The position numbers and the translations under genes are program-made. 64,000 nt of DNA from Coprococcus_C hominis (GTDB lineage: Bacteria; Bacillota; Clostridia; Lachnospirales; Lachnospiraceae). Within the stretch, counting starts at the first letter, position 1. Every line of letters begins with the position of its first letter. Below the pieces are notes generated by a model. That model searched no databases, was not told the DNA's origin, and worked only from the letters and a program-made list of their open reading frames with translations. The stretch lies in the NCBI RefSeq assembly GCF_020687505.1, contig NZ_JAJEQT010000003.1; one strand, written 5' to 3'. Shown piece after piece: positions 19,016 to 28,285 of this stretch.

Positions 19016-20518
19016 ATGAATTTAAAACCGGAAGAGATTAGTTCCGTAATCAAAGAACAGATTAAGAACTATGAGACAAAACTGGAAACATCCGACGTTG
19101 GAACAGTTATCCAGGTAGCGGACGGAATTGCGCGTATTCACGGTCTTGAGAATGCGATGCAGGGCGAACTTCTGGAATTCCCAGGTGAAGTATACGGCAT
19201 GGTTATGAACCTGGAAGAAGACAATGTAGGTTCGGTTCTTCTCGGTGATCATAAAAATATCAACGAGGGAGATATAGTGAAGACAACAGGACGCGTGGTG
19301 GAAGTGCCTGTTGGCGATGCGATGCTTGGTCGTGTCGTAAATGCGCTCGGTCAGCCAATCGATGGCAAAGGACCAATCGCAACCACGAAGTCAAGACAGA
19401 TTGAGAGAGTCGCATCGGGCGTTATCTCCCGTAAGTCGGTTGACACACCGCTTCAGACAGGTATCAAGGCGATTGACGCCATGGTTCCGATCGGAAGAGG
19501 ACAGCGTGAGCTGATCATCGGCGACAGACAGACCGGTAAGACAGCAATCGCGATCGATACGATCATCAATCAGAAGGGGCAGGGCGTAAACTGTGTCTAC
19601 GTTGCAATCGGTCAGAAGGCATCGACCGTAGCAAATATCGTAAAGACATTGACAGAGTACGGCGCAATGGCATACACAACAGTCGTTGCAAGTACCGCCA
19701 GCGACTTAGCTCCATTACAGTACATTGCACCATACGCCGGATGTGCGATCGGTGAGGAATGGATGGAAGAAGGAAAGGATGTATTGGTTGTATACGACGA
19801 TCTGTCGAAGCATGCAACTGCTTACCGTACACTCTCCTTGCTTCTCCGTAGACCACCAGGCCGTGAGGCTTATCCGGGTGATGTATTCTATCTGCATTCC
19901 AGACTCTTAGAGCGTGCAGCAAAGTTGTCGGATGAACTCGGTGGAGGATCGCTTACAGCTCTTCCAATCATCGAGACACAGGCAGGCGATGTATCTGCGT
20001 ATATCCCGACAAATGTTATTTCCATCACAGACGGACAGATCTATCTGGAGACAGAGATGTTCAACTCCGGTTTCCGTCCAGCCGTAAATGCAGGCCTTTC
20101 TGTATCACGTGTTGGTGGTGCCGCACAGATCGGTGCCATGAAGAAGCTTGCTTCCCCAATTCGTGTGGAGTTAGCACAGTACCGCGAGCTTGCCGCATTC
20201 TCCCAGTTCGGTTCCGAGCTTGATGAAGATACGAGAAACCAGCTTGCACAGGGCGAAAGAATCAAGGAGATTTTGAAGCAGCCTCAGTATAAGCCAATGC
20301 CGGTTGAAAAACAGGTTGTTATCATCTACGCTGCAACAAGAAAGTATCTGCTTGATATCGAAGTAGATCGGATTCTGGAATTTGAGAGTGGATTGTTCGA
20401 ATACATTTCCACGAAATATCCGGACATCTTCGAGAAGATCCGCGAGGAGAAGAAGCTGTCCGACGAATTAGAGGACGCTTTGAAGAAGGCAATTACGGAA
20501 TTCAAGGAAACATTCTAA
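19016..20518 (+). CDS. atpA: ATP synthase F1 subunit alpha
   Basis: Non-catalytic nucleotide-binding subunit of F1, 500 residues. Walker A is GDRQTGKTAI near residue 171, and the C-terminal region contains the conserved arginine segment around SRVGGAAQ. Length and domain order (beta barrel, nucleotide-binding domain, helical C-terminal domain) are normal. It begins at ATG 19016 behind a strong AAGGAGGTG site. Confidence 0.97.
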   Translation: MNLKPEEISSVIKEQIKNYETKLETSDVGTVIQVADGIARIHGLENAMQGELLEFPGEVYGMVMNLEEDNVGSVLLGDHKNINEGDIVKTTGRVVEVPVGDAMLGRVVNALGQPIDGKGPIATTKSRQIERVASGVISRKSVDTPLQTGIKAIDAMVPIGRGQRELIIGDRQTGKTAIAIDTIINQKGQGVNCVYVAIGQKASTVANIVKTLTEYGAMAYTTVVASTASDLAPLQYIAPYAGCAIGEEWMEEGKDVLVVYDDLSKHATAYRTLSLLLRRPPGREAYPGDVFYLHSRLLERAAKLSDELGGGSLTALPIIETQAGDVSAYIPTNVISITDGQIYLETEMFNSGFRPAVNAGLSVSRVGGAAQIGAMKKLASPIRVELAQYRELAAFSQFGSELDEDTRNQLAQGERIKEILKQPQYKPMPVEKQVVIIYAATRKYLLDIEVDRILEFESGLFEYISTKYPDIFEKIREEKKLSDELEDALKKAITEFKETF

Positions 20519-20545
20519 TAAATAGAGCGAGGAGGTTGATCTTTC

Positions 20546-21409
20546 TTGGCATCCATGAGAGACATTAAGCGGCGCAAAGAAAGCGTCCAGAGCACGCAGC
20601 AGATCACCAAGGCGATGAAGCTTGTCTCTACAGTTAAGCTTCAGAAAGCACGCGGGAGAGCTGAGAGCAACAAACCATATTTTAATATGCTCTATGATAC
20701 GATATGTTCCATCCTTGCAATGACGAAAGAACCAAACCATAAATTCCTGAAGGAAAACGGCAGTGACAAGAAGGCAGTTATCGCGATCACATCGAACCGT
20801 GGACTTGCCGGTGGTTACAACAACAATGTTGTAAAGGAGATTGTTGCAGCCGGATTTTCGAAGGAGGATACCTATATCTATGGTATCGGAAAAAAAGGTA
20901 TTGAGGGCTTGACCAGAAAAGGTTACAGCATATATCAGGATGAATCAGAGATCATCAATGCACCATTGTTTGACGATGCGACCGAGCTTACGAAGCAACT
21001 TTTGACGCAGTATTCCAAGGGCGAGATTGGTGAGGTGTATATCGCATATACGAATTTCAAGAATACCGTGACACAGGAAGCAAAGCTTATGAAGCTGCTT
21101 CCGATCCGGGAGGAAGATTTTACACCGGAGCAGCCAATCAGTGACAATAAGCTGCTGATGAACTTCGAGCCGTCGGAGGAGGAAGTCTTAGACCAGATCG
21201 TGCCGAAATATATGTCCAACATTATTTATGGTGCGCTGTTAGAGGCGGTAGCCAGTGAGAATGGTGCGAGAATGCAGGCGATGGATTCCGCGACAAGCAA
21301 TGCGGATGATATGATCGGAAGCCTGTCACTCAAGTACAATAGAGCAAGACAGAGTGCAATCACGCAGGAGCTTACGGAGATTATTGCCGGAGCTGATGCA
21401 ATAAGTTAA
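20546..21409 (+). CDS. atpG: ATP synthase F1 subunit gamma
   Basis: Central rotor shaft of F1, 287 residues. The N-terminal and C-terminal helices form the coiled coil: SMRDIKRRKESVQST at the start and SLKYNRARQSAITQELTEI at the end, both classic gamma signatures. The start is TTG at 20546, since AGGAGG at 20530-20535 is correctly spaced for it and too far from the in-frame ATG at 20555. The weak start codon may help set the 1-per-3 stoichiometry against alpha and beta. Confidence 0.96.
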   Translation: MASMRDIKRRKESVQSTQQITKAMKLVSTVKLQKARGRAESNKPYFNMLYDTICSILAMTKEPNHKFLKENGSDKKAVIAITSNRGLAGGYNNNVVKEIVAAGFSKEDTYIYGIGKKGIEGLTRKGYSIYQDESEIINAPLFDDATELTKQLLTQYSKGEIGEVYIAYTNFKNTVTQEAKLMKLLPIREEDFTPEQPISDNKLLMNFEPSEEEVLDQIVPKYMSNIIYGALLEAVASENGARMQAMDSATSNADDMIGSLSLKYNRARQSAITQELTEIIAGADAIS

Positions 21410-21423
21410 AGGAGATTAAGGAA

Positions 21424-22818
21424 ATGGCAGATACAAATGTAGGTAAGGTTACCCAGATTGTCGGTGCCGTTATCGATGCGAAGTTTACCGAAGGTAAACT
21501 GCCTGAGATTCATGATGCGATAACGATTGCCACAAAGAGCGGTGACACACTGTACGCCGAAGTATCCCAGCACTTAGGGGATGACACCGTTCGTTGTATC
21601 GCGATGGGACCGACAGATGGTCTCGTACGTGGTATGGAAGCGGTTGGTACCGGCGCGCCGATTACTGTACCTGTCGGTGAAGCAACACTGGGACGTATGT
21701 TCAACGTGTTGGGACAGCCGATTGACAATAAACCGGCTCCAAAGGTAGATACTTACCTTCCAATCCATAGAAAAGCACCAGAGTTTTCAGAGCAGTCAAC
21801 CGAGACAGAGATTCTGGAAACCGGTATTAAGGTCGTTGACTTGCTTTGCCCTTATCAGAAGGGTGGTAAGATCGGTCTGTTCGGTGGTGCCGGTGTTGGT
21901 AAGACAGTATTGATTCAGGAGCTTATCACAAATATCGCGACAGAGCACGGTGGATATTCTGTATTTACCGGTGTTGGTGAGCGAACAAGAGAAGGAAATG
22001 ACCTGTATTACGAGATGATCGAATCCGGCGTTATCGAGAAGACAACGATGGTATTTGGTCAGATGAATGAACCGCCAGGAGCAAGAATGCGTGTTGGTCT
22101 GACGGGCCTCACGATGGCAGAGTATTTCCGTGATCAGGTTGGAAAGGATGTATTGTTATTCATCGACAATATCTTCCGTTTTACACAGGCTGGTTCGGAG
22201 GTGTCTGCGCTGCTTGGACGTGTGCCTTCTGCCGTTGGTTATCAGCCAACTCTGCAGACAGAGATGGGCGCATTGCAGGAGCGTATCACTTCGACAAAGA
22301 ATGGTTCTATCACATCGGTACAGGCAGTCTATGTGCCAGCCGATGACCTGACAGACCCTGCACCTGCAACTACATTCGCACATTTGGATGCGACAACGGT
22401 ACTTTCCCGTTCCATCGTAGAGCTTGGTATCTACCCTGCGGTAGATCCTCTGGAGTCTACATCCAGAATCCTCGACCCAAGAGTGGTTGGCGAAGAGCAT
22501 TACAAGGTGGCACGTGGTGTACAGGAGATTCTGCAGAAGTACAAGGAATTGCAGGATATCATCGCAATCCTTGGTATGGATGAGCTTTCCGAGGAGGATA
22601 AGATCGTCGTTGCCAGAGCAAGAAAGGTACAGAAGTTCCTATCACAGCCATTCCATGTAGCAGAGCAGTTTACGGGACTTCCTGGCAAATACGTTCCACT
22701 GTCTGATACGATTCAGAGCTTCAAGGAGATTCTCGAAGGTAAACATGATGACATTCCGGAGAGCTATTTCTTAAATGCCGGAAGTATCGACGACGTACTT
22801 GCGAAGTGCAAGAAGTAG
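21424..22818 (+). CDS. atpD: ATP synthase F1 subunit beta
   Basis: Catalytic subunit of F1, 464 residues. Walker A is GGAGVGKTVL near residue 156; the catalytic-glutamate segment GERTREGND and the DELSEEDK catch-loop segment are present. It lies 14 bp after atpG and 20 bp before atpC. Length and motifs are fully normal for an F-type beta subunit. Confidence 0.98.
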   Translation: MADTNVGKVTQIVGAVIDAKFTEGKLPEIHDAITIATKSGDTLYAEVSQHLGDDTVRCIAMGPTDGLVRGMEAVGTGAPITVPVGEATLGRMFNVLGQPIDNKPAPKVDTYLPIHRKAPEFSEQSTETEILETGIKVVDLLCPYQKGGKIGLFGGAGVGKTVLIQELITNIATEHGGYSVFTGVGERTREGNDLYYEMIESGVIEKTTMVFGQMNEPPGARMRVGLTGLTMAEYFRDQVGKDVLLFIDNIFRFTQAGSEVSALLGRVPSAVGYQPTLQTEMGALQERITSTKNGSITSVQAVYVPADDLTDPAPATTFAHLDATTVLSRSIVELGIYPAVDPLESTSRILDPRVVGEEHYKVARGVQEILQKYKELQDIIAILGMDELSEEDKIVVARARKVQKFLSQPFHVAEQFTGLPGKYVPLSDTIQSFKEILEGKHDDIPESYFLNAGSIDDVLAKCKK

Positions 22819-22838
22819 AAATAAATTAGGTGGTATAC

Positions 22839-23240
22839 ATGGCAGAAAATAAAATGATGGTTCGTGTGATTGCACCGGAACGGGTATTCTACGAAGGGGA
22901 AGCTTCTTTCCTTGAGTTTAATACGATTGAGGGCATCATCGGACTGTACCCAAAACATATACCTATGACTGTGGTTGTTGCACCGGGTGTCCTGAAGATT
23001 AGGGAAGATGGTGGTGACAAGGAAGCGGCTTTGCATTCCGGTTTCGCGGAGATCCTTGGCGATTCTGTCACGATTCTGGCTGAGTCGGTCGAATGGCCGG
23101 ATGAAATCGACATTCATCGTGCCGAGGAAGCAAAGATTCGCGCGGAACGCCGCATCCATGACAACTCACAGGATATCGACCGGGCGGAACTTGCACTGAA
23201 GCGTGCGATGCTTCGTCTGGAGATGACAAAGAAAGTGTAA
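22839..23240 (+). CDS. atpC: ATP synthase F1 subunit epsilon
   Basis: A 133-residue regulatory subunit with an N-terminal beta sandwich (residues 1-85; FNTIEGIIGLYPKHIPM is typical) and a C-terminal helical hairpin that can inhibit ATP hydrolysis. ATG 22839 is preferred to GTG 22830 because AGGTGG lies at the right distance. It is the last gene of the operon. A 244-nt palindrome follows 48 bp later. Confidence 0.95.
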   Translation: MAENKMMVRVIAPERVFYEGEASFLEFNTIEGIIGLYPKHIPMTVVVAPGVLKIREDGGDKEAALHSGFAEILGDSVTILAESVEWPDEIDIHRAEEAKIRAERRIHDNSQDIDRAELALKRAMLRLEMTKKV

Positions 23241-23288
23241 TTTATAAAATCCTTGGATAGCAATCATTCATGGAGGATATAGAAAAAC

Positions 23289-23532
23289 AAAAACGCATCG
23301 GATATAGAGAATCCTTGCAGTATATAACGATTTGCAGATAAGAAGTTGTATGTGTTCTGATTTAGATTGCTTTAATGGACGCAACCGCAGCTAATTCGCC
23401 ATCCGTGGCTCAGTAGCTGCTTGCTTGAACGTCCTGTTCAAGCATTGCTGAAAGCGAGCAGAACACGAACAACTTCTAATCTGCAATCGTATCATATACC
23501 GCAAGGATTTCTATATCGCAGATGCGTTTTTT
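23289..23532. repeat. Large intergenic palindrome, family 2 copy with conserved three-way-junction core
   Basis: The outer arms open with AAAAACGCATC and close with GATGCGTTTTTT, and they stay imperfectly complementary for about 60 nt on each side. The 70-nt core (23379-23448, read on the minus strand) matches that of the palindrome at 24851-25104 with about nine differences. Six of the nine form three compensatory base pairs. The core folds as a GCAA/TTGC closing stem with two hairpins: an 8-bp stem with a 5-nt loop (23423-23443) and a GCAGCT/AGCTGC stem. It lies downstream of atpC. Confidence 0.88.
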
Positions 23533-23618
23533 ATTTTTTCAACATATAAAAAGAATGATTGCTACTACAGGATTTCTTTATACACTTCTGATATCGCCTT
23601 TGTACTTTGAGGAGACAG

Positions 23619-23797
23619 GCGGATTGGGGCAAAAATGTTCAAACAGGAAGAAATGCTCCAACCGAAAATTTATGAGAAGCAGGAAAATAGGAGCAAAAGT
23701 GGCGAAATAGGGGAGATGCTCCAATCGGAAAGGGTTGAGAATCAAGCGGATTGGGGGTAAAATAGTGAAACAAGAGAAAAACTCCAATTAAAGTGTG
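23619..23797. repeat. Three degenerate ~60-bp tandem repeats
   Basis: Three related blocks start near 23619, 23680 and 23744. Shared elements are GGnnCAAAA, a GAAACA-like stretch, ATGCTCCAA and GAAAAnnTTTGAGAA variants. They fill most of the space between the palindrome and the next gene. A minus-strand frame across them encodes a repeated hydrophobic motif, but no ribosome binding site supports translation. Function unknown. Confidence 0.55.
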
Positions 23798-23828
23798 CGG
23801 AGCATTGCAAGTATGGGAGGAAGACGAT

Positions 23829-24737
23829 ATGAGCGAAAAAACGGATGAAGGTCAAAACAGGAATGAATTGGAAGCAAAGCTCAAATCCAAACAACGAACG
23901 TACAAGATATTGACAAAGCTTTGCTGGGTTTTTCTGCCTATGCTGGCAGCACCGTTTATTCCTGCATTCTGCGGGGCGGAAGATTCGACGTGGACCTACC
24001 GGCTGACTGGAATTGCGGTTGTTTCCATTATGATTGGATTTGCCATAGCGTTAATTGCTGCAAATATAGAGAAACAGATGAAGGAGCTGATTGGACAGTG
24101 TGCCGTGTGGGGCGTGTTGGAAGAACAGATGCAGGTACTGGAATATATGCCGACCGGGCATACAAATGAAGATTTCCTGAAAAACTGCAGACTCCTGCCG
24201 GAATATAATGAAGTGACCGGCTCTGATTACTTCCATGCGATCTACAGAGGTGCAGAGATCACGTACTGCGATCTTTGCCTGAGGTGGCGAAGCGACAACA
24301 TGGATCCGGACAGACCGGGATCATCTTCTGCAGTGACGCGATTCCAGGGACCATTTGTGACCATAGTCCTTCCACATAATATAGACGGTGTCGTCCATGT
24401 CATTGAGCGGAAAGGCGGGAAGAAACCGGCAGAAGCAATCCGGCTTGGAAATACAGATTTTGACCGGAGATTTACGACTTTGGCAACCGACGAACAGCTT
24501 GCAGGAAGCATATTGCCACCGGATGCAATCCTCAGAATACTGCAGCTTCCGAAAGATACCTATCTGGAATTCGCAGGAAATCAGCTCGTTGCTGCAATAT
24601 ACAATGATGAGGACCTGTTCGAAATGAAAGATATCAATGTAAACGATGGCTTGGACGAATACAGGGAGAAATGCCGCAAAGAACTCGCAGAACTGCTGCA
24701 GATACTCGATAAACTCATATATGTAGCCAGCAGGTAG
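23829..24737 (+). CDS. Two-TM protein resembling DUF3137
   Basis: A 302-residue protein of unknown function. A charged N-terminus is followed by two membrane helices (about residues 33-53 and 60-84). A soluble domain follows with GSDYFHAIYRGAEITYCDL and a later FQGPFVTIVLPHN; this pattern of an ITYCDL strand followed by an F-x-G-x-F segment resembles DUF3137 membrane proteins. ATG 23829 follows GGGAGGAAG. It is isolated between two palindrome-containing intergenic regions. The DUF assignment is by memory of the pattern only. Confidence 0.65.
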   Translation: MSEKTDEGQNRNELEAKLKSKQRTYKILTKLCWVFLPMLAAPFIPAFCGAEDSTWTYRLTGIAVVSIMIGFAIALIAANIEKQMKELIGQCAVWGVLEEQMQVLEYMPTGHTNEDFLKNCRLLPEYNEVTGSDYFHAIYRGAEITYCDLCLRWRSDNMDPDRPGSSSAVTRFQGPFVTIVLPHNIDGVVHVIERKGGKKPAEAIRLGNTDFDRRFTTLATDEQLAGSILPPDAILRILQLPKDTYLEFAGNQLVAAIYNDEDLFEMKDINVNDGLDEYREKCRKELAELLQILDKLIYVASR

Positions 24738-24850
24738 GAGAAAAAAGACCAGTATGAAAGGCAGATGTTACACAGATAATTGCGATGTGAACGGGATAAT
24801 ATAAGAGTTGCGGATTTATAATTCTGATATGAGGTATCGTATGACAAGAT

Positions 24851-25104
24851 AAAAACGCATCTATATTTAGAATAGAGCTTCATGTAAGATGCGATATGTT
24901 TGAGCCTTAGAATTACTTAATGTTCTTTCTTCTTGTAAGCAATACCTGAACACGATGTTCAGGTAAGCAGCCACTGAGCCATGGATGGCGAATTGGCTGC
25001 GGTTGCGTATTTTGAGAATATGTTTGTTAAGAACATTTAGTAATTCTTAGGTTCAATACATTGCATCTACATGTACTCTATTCTAAATATACAGATGCGT
25101 TTTG
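24851..25104. repeat. Large intergenic palindrome, family 2 copy with conserved three-way-junction core
   Basis: The arms AAAAACGCATC (from 24851) and GATGCGTTTT (from 25094) enclose a 254-nt near-palindrome. The 70-nt core at 24939-25008 contains the closing pairs GCAA (24939-24942) and TTGC (25003-25006). Hairpin one pairs ACCTGAAC (24944-24951) with GTTCAGGT (24957-24964). Hairpin two pairs GCAGCC (24967-24972) with GGCTGC (24995-25000), with an inner GCC/GGC. It lies between a + gene and a convergent - gene, and T-runs at the right end could also make it a terminator. Confidence 0.88.
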
Positions 25105-25123
25105 ATTTTTCGTCCGTTGAGCA

Positions 25124-26020
25124 TCAACTAAACTTATCCATAAACTTCCCGAACTTCTCAATCTTACTCATCGTATCATTCCGGGCAGCTGCAGAACCGG
25201 TCTTTCCTTCCGAAGCTGTCTCACCTGCATTCTGCGGGCTGCTGACACCTGCGGAACCGCCGGTCTCCAATACCGGAGCAAGCCAGATTTTTCCGGAACC
25301 ACGATATACATTGACCAGACCTTCCCCGGATACAGCAGAACCAACCAAAGATTTGGAAGATTTTTCAACCGTAAAATCCAAAGAGGATGACCAGGCAATT
25401 GCCATATTTCCATCGATCTTCATCATATCGTTGTCGAGTACAACCTCGATAATCTCATTTCTTGGAACGATACTTTCCAAAGCACAGATACCTGTACCAT
25501 TCAAGCTTAAGTTGAACAGACCTTCTCTGCCAAATACAGCAGAAGAGAGGTTACTTCTTGCAACAACCTTCTGTGTAACGGTATTGTCACAGGCGAGGAA
25601 CAATCCGTCATCTAGGACAACACTGCCTCCCCATTCCTGTAGATTCGTGAGCAGGATGTGACGGTAGGTTGGCTCTAACATAACCTGACCATAGCCGGTG
25701 TAGATAGGCTTGGCAACCGTCTCTTTGGTAACGGCGGCTTTAGCCATACCACTTAAGAAACCGCCAACACCTTTGACGCCGCTTTCCATCTGAATCTGAC
25801 CTGCCGTCCACTGCATGGCACCGGCTTGAACGGTGTAACCATTTCCGTTCAGATTAAGCAGAAGCTGACGCTTGTTCACATTCATGCGGGACATGTAGTA
25901 CTGCAGTTTCGAGGTAGATGGGCTGACACTCATATCCTGCACATATTCCAGTACCTGCATGCCGCCAAGAGCAGAGGTAACCTGTACATTTGTGTTATTT
26001 AATAAGCTTTGACTTACCAT
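25124..26020 (-). CDS. AIM24-family protein (paralogue 1)
   Basis: A 298-residue protein with an AIM24 beta-helix-like domain over about residues 20-240. Visible hallmarks are repeated short Gly-rich strands, YTVQAGAMQW, and the conserved GEGLVNVYRGSGKIWLAP segment near the end. A ~50-residue Ser/Gly/Ala-rich tail follows. The function of bacterial AIM24 proteins is not established. It is the second of two tandem paralogues, 17 bp after the first, in line with a two-component system. The ribosome binding site is GGGGGGAGGG. Confidence 0.85.
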   Translation of the reverse strand: MVSQSLLNNTNVQVTSALGGMQVLEYVQDMSVSPSTSKLQYYMSRMNVNKRQLLLNLNGNGYTVQAGAMQWTAGQIQMESGVKGVGGFLSGMAKAAVTKETVAKPIYTGYGQVMLEPTYRHILLTNLQEWGGSVVLDDGLFLACDNTVTQKVVARSNLSSAVFGREGLFNLSLNGTGICALESIVPRNEIIEVVLDNDMMKIDGNMAIAWSSSLDFTVEKSSKSLVGSAVSGEGLVNVYRGSGKIWLAPVLETGGSAGVSSPQNAGETASEGKTGSAAARNDTMSKIEKFGKFMDKFS

Positions 26021-26037
26021 ATATGTACCCTCCCCCC

Positions 26038-26790
26038 TTATGCGGTTGGTGCCATCAGAATCGAGCCGGTACCACGGTATACATTGACCAGACCTTCGCC
26101 GGAAACAGCCGAACCGATCAGCGATTTTGAAGATTTTTCAACCGTGAAATTCAAAGAGCCGGACCATGCGATTGCCATATTTCCATCGATCTTAACCTCG
26201 TCATCCTGCAGATTGAACATGATAAGCTCCTGCTGTGGAACCGGACTTTCCAATACAGCGATACCCTGTCCGGAAAGGCTCAGGTTAAATAAGCCCTCTC
26301 CGCCGAGCGCAGCAGAGGAAAGTGTCTTACGGCTGACAACCTTATGCTGCAATGTGCTGTCACAGGCAAGGAATAAACCATCATCGAGTACGATCTGCCC
26401 CCACTGTGCCACATCGACAAGCAGGATGTGCTTGTAGGTTGGCTCTAACATAACATAACCCTGACCGGTGTATTCTGGTTTGGACATTGTCTCACCGGTT
26501 ACAGCTGCTCCGAGTGCTTTGCCGAGGAAATTACCGGCACTTACACCGGACTGCATGGATACATTTCCGAGCATCCACTGCATGGCACCTGCCTGTAATT
26601 TGCAGGATGTGTTGTTCAGCTCGACCAAAACCTGACGGCGGCGTACATTCATCTCAGCAGAAAAATATGCAGTTTCTGCGTTGTATGGAGAAACTGACAG
26701 ATCCTTTTGGTGTTCAAAAACACGGTACTGTCCGAGCTGGTTGATACACTGCATGTTGGCGTTGTTGAAAAGATTGTTGATACTAAACAT
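26038..26790 (-). CDS. AIM24-family protein (paralogue 2)
   Basis: A 250-residue AIM24-domain protein clearly paralogous to its downstream neighbour. Both share the LEPTYKHILL/LEPTYRHILL segment, DDGLFLACD, and a nearly identical VEKSSKSLxGSAVSGEGLV stretch. It lacks the neighbour's Ser/Gly-rich tail. It lies 57 bp after the histidine kinase gene on the same strand, so the kinase-regulator pair may control or sense the same process. No signal peptide is seen. Confidence 0.85.
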   Translation of the reverse strand: MFSINNLFNNANMQCINQLGQYRVFEHQKDLSVSPYNAETAYFSAEMNVRRRQVLVELNNTSCKLQAGAMQWMLGNVSMQSGVSAGNFLGKALGAAVTGETMSKPEYTGQGYVMLEPTYKHILLVDVAQWGQIVLDDGLFLACDSTLQHKVVSRKTLSSAALGGEGLFNLSLSGQGIAVLESPVPQQELIMFNLQDDEVKIDGNMAIAWSGSLNFTVEKSSKSLIGSAVSGEGLVNVYRGTGSILMAPTA

Positions 26791-26847
26791 AAATACCTCC
26801 CCTTATCCGGCCATATAAATTTGCGGTTTGCATAAGACCGGTTATTC

Positions 26848-28284
26848 TTATGATTGTTCGGAATCTGTTGTTGCCTTGGACAGTGAAAATGTAAATTCAC
26901 TTCCGACACCCTCGGTGCTGACAACATTGATATTCTCATTATGTGCCTTGATGATTTCTTTGGTAATCGCAAGTCCGAGTCCGGTTCCCTGTTTGTCTTT
27001 GCCACGGGAGCGGTCCGCCTTGTAAAAACGAACCCATACACGGTTCAGGGAATCCTTCGGAATACCACATCCCTCATCCTTCACAGATACAAAAATTTTA
27101 TCATGTTTTTCCGACAATGTCACGTAAATTGATTTACCATTTGGCGTAAATTTGATTGCATTATCAAGCAGATTGTAGATGACCTGCTCGATCTTTGTCT
27201 TGTCTGCATGAACAATCGAATGTTCGGTGTGATTATTTAACCGGATCGCAATCTGCTTCTCGATACAGCGCCCCTCAAAGGAGTTAATCGCAGATAGGAC
27301 AAGCTCGACAATATCGAAATCCTTGCATACGAGCCAGATACCGTAGGAATCGTAGTTATTTAACTCCAGAAGACTGGAGGTAAGTTTTGTCAGCCGGTTT
27401 GTCTGCTGCACGACGATATCTAGGTAATGACTCTGCTTCTCCGGCGGGATCGTTCCATCCTGAATCGCCTCAATATAGCCTTTGATCGAGGTGAGCGGAG
27501 AGCGGAAATCGTGTGAGATATTGGAGATAAATGCCTTTCGGTACTCGTCCAGTTTTGCCAGTTCTGAAGCCATGTATTCAAGTGTGGATGCAAGCTGACC
27601 AATCTCGTCGTTGGAATGAATATCCATTGGCGTGTCGAAGTTACCAGTGGAATATTGCTCTGCTACGGAGTTGATTTTCCGGATTGGACGCATGACTTTA
27701 CCCGAGATGATACCAAGTAGGGCAAAGGAAATGATAATCATAAACAGATACGGTGCATAAATCAGTTTTACGATTTTTTCCTGAATATTCTGCAGCTGTT
27801 CCACCGTAGAATGAATCAATAGCATACCGTTTGGCTGGTTGTTAATATGGATTGGAATGGCAACAGAAATAACGTTGCTTTTGAACGTATTGTAAAATTT
27901 GCCATTAAAAGACTGCGCGGTGTAGATATCAAAATCCGGGTCAACGAGGAATATATTTTTGGGGTTATCTGGATGTCCGTCTGCATTCGCAAATCCATAG
28001 ATGATGCCTTTTTCATCGGTAACCCAGATGCTGGCATTCAGTTTGTCACTGTAATAGCGTAGACTTTCTTGCAATTCATCTTTGGTGTAAACGCCCTGCA
28101 CATATCCTGCGACTGTCTGATCCGCGATTAAAAATGCTTCATTTGTCAGTACTTCTGTTCGGTCATCGACAAGCATGCTTCGTGTGACGTTGGAGGCATA
28201 GAGGACGATAAATCCAAAACAAACCGTAAAAATAACCAAAAAACTTATGAATATTTTATCAAACAGAGAGTGGCGTAATGTCAT
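26848..28284 (-). CDS. Membrane sensor histidine kinase (HAMP-HisKA-HATPase)
   Basis: A 478-residue kinase. One N-terminal membrane helix (about residues 11-31) and a second (about 172-195) enclose a ~140-residue extracellular sensor region. HAMP follows, then the H box FISNISHDFRSPLTSIKGY with the phosphoacceptor histidine. The N box is DNAIKFTPNG, and the G boxes are DEGCGIPK and GTGLGLAITKEI. It autophosphorylates and passes phosphate to the regulator encoded directly upstream. The RR stop and HK start are one base apart. The signal is unknown. Confidence 0.93.
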   Translation of the reverse strand: MTLRHSLFDKIFISFLVIFTVCFGFIVLYASNVTRSMLVDDRTEVLTNEAFLIADQTVAGYVQGVYTKDELQESLRYYSDKLNASIWVTDEKGIIYGFANADGHPDNPKNIFLVDPDFDIYTAQSFNGKFYNTFKSNVISVAIPIHINNQPNGMLLIHSTVEQLQNIQEKIVKLIYAPYLFMIIISFALLGIISGKVMRPIRKINSVAEQYSTGNFDTPMDIHSNDEIGQLASTLEYMASELAKLDEYRKAFISNISHDFRSPLTSIKGYIEAIQDGTIPPEKQSHYLDIVVQQTNRLTKLTSSLLELNNYDSYGIWLVCKDFDIVELVLSAINSFEGRCIEKQIAIRLNNHTEHSIVHADKTKIEQVIYNLLDNAIKFTPNGKSIYVTLSEKHDKIFVSVKDEGCGIPKDSLNRVWVRFYKADRSRGKDKQGTGLGLAITKEIIKAHNENINVVSTEGVGSEFTFSLSKATTDSEQS

Positions 28285-28285
28285 G

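Noticed and set aside
23522..23787. Short plus- and minus-strand frames over the 60-bp repeats
   Set aside because: Open frames result from the repeat composition; no supporting start signals.
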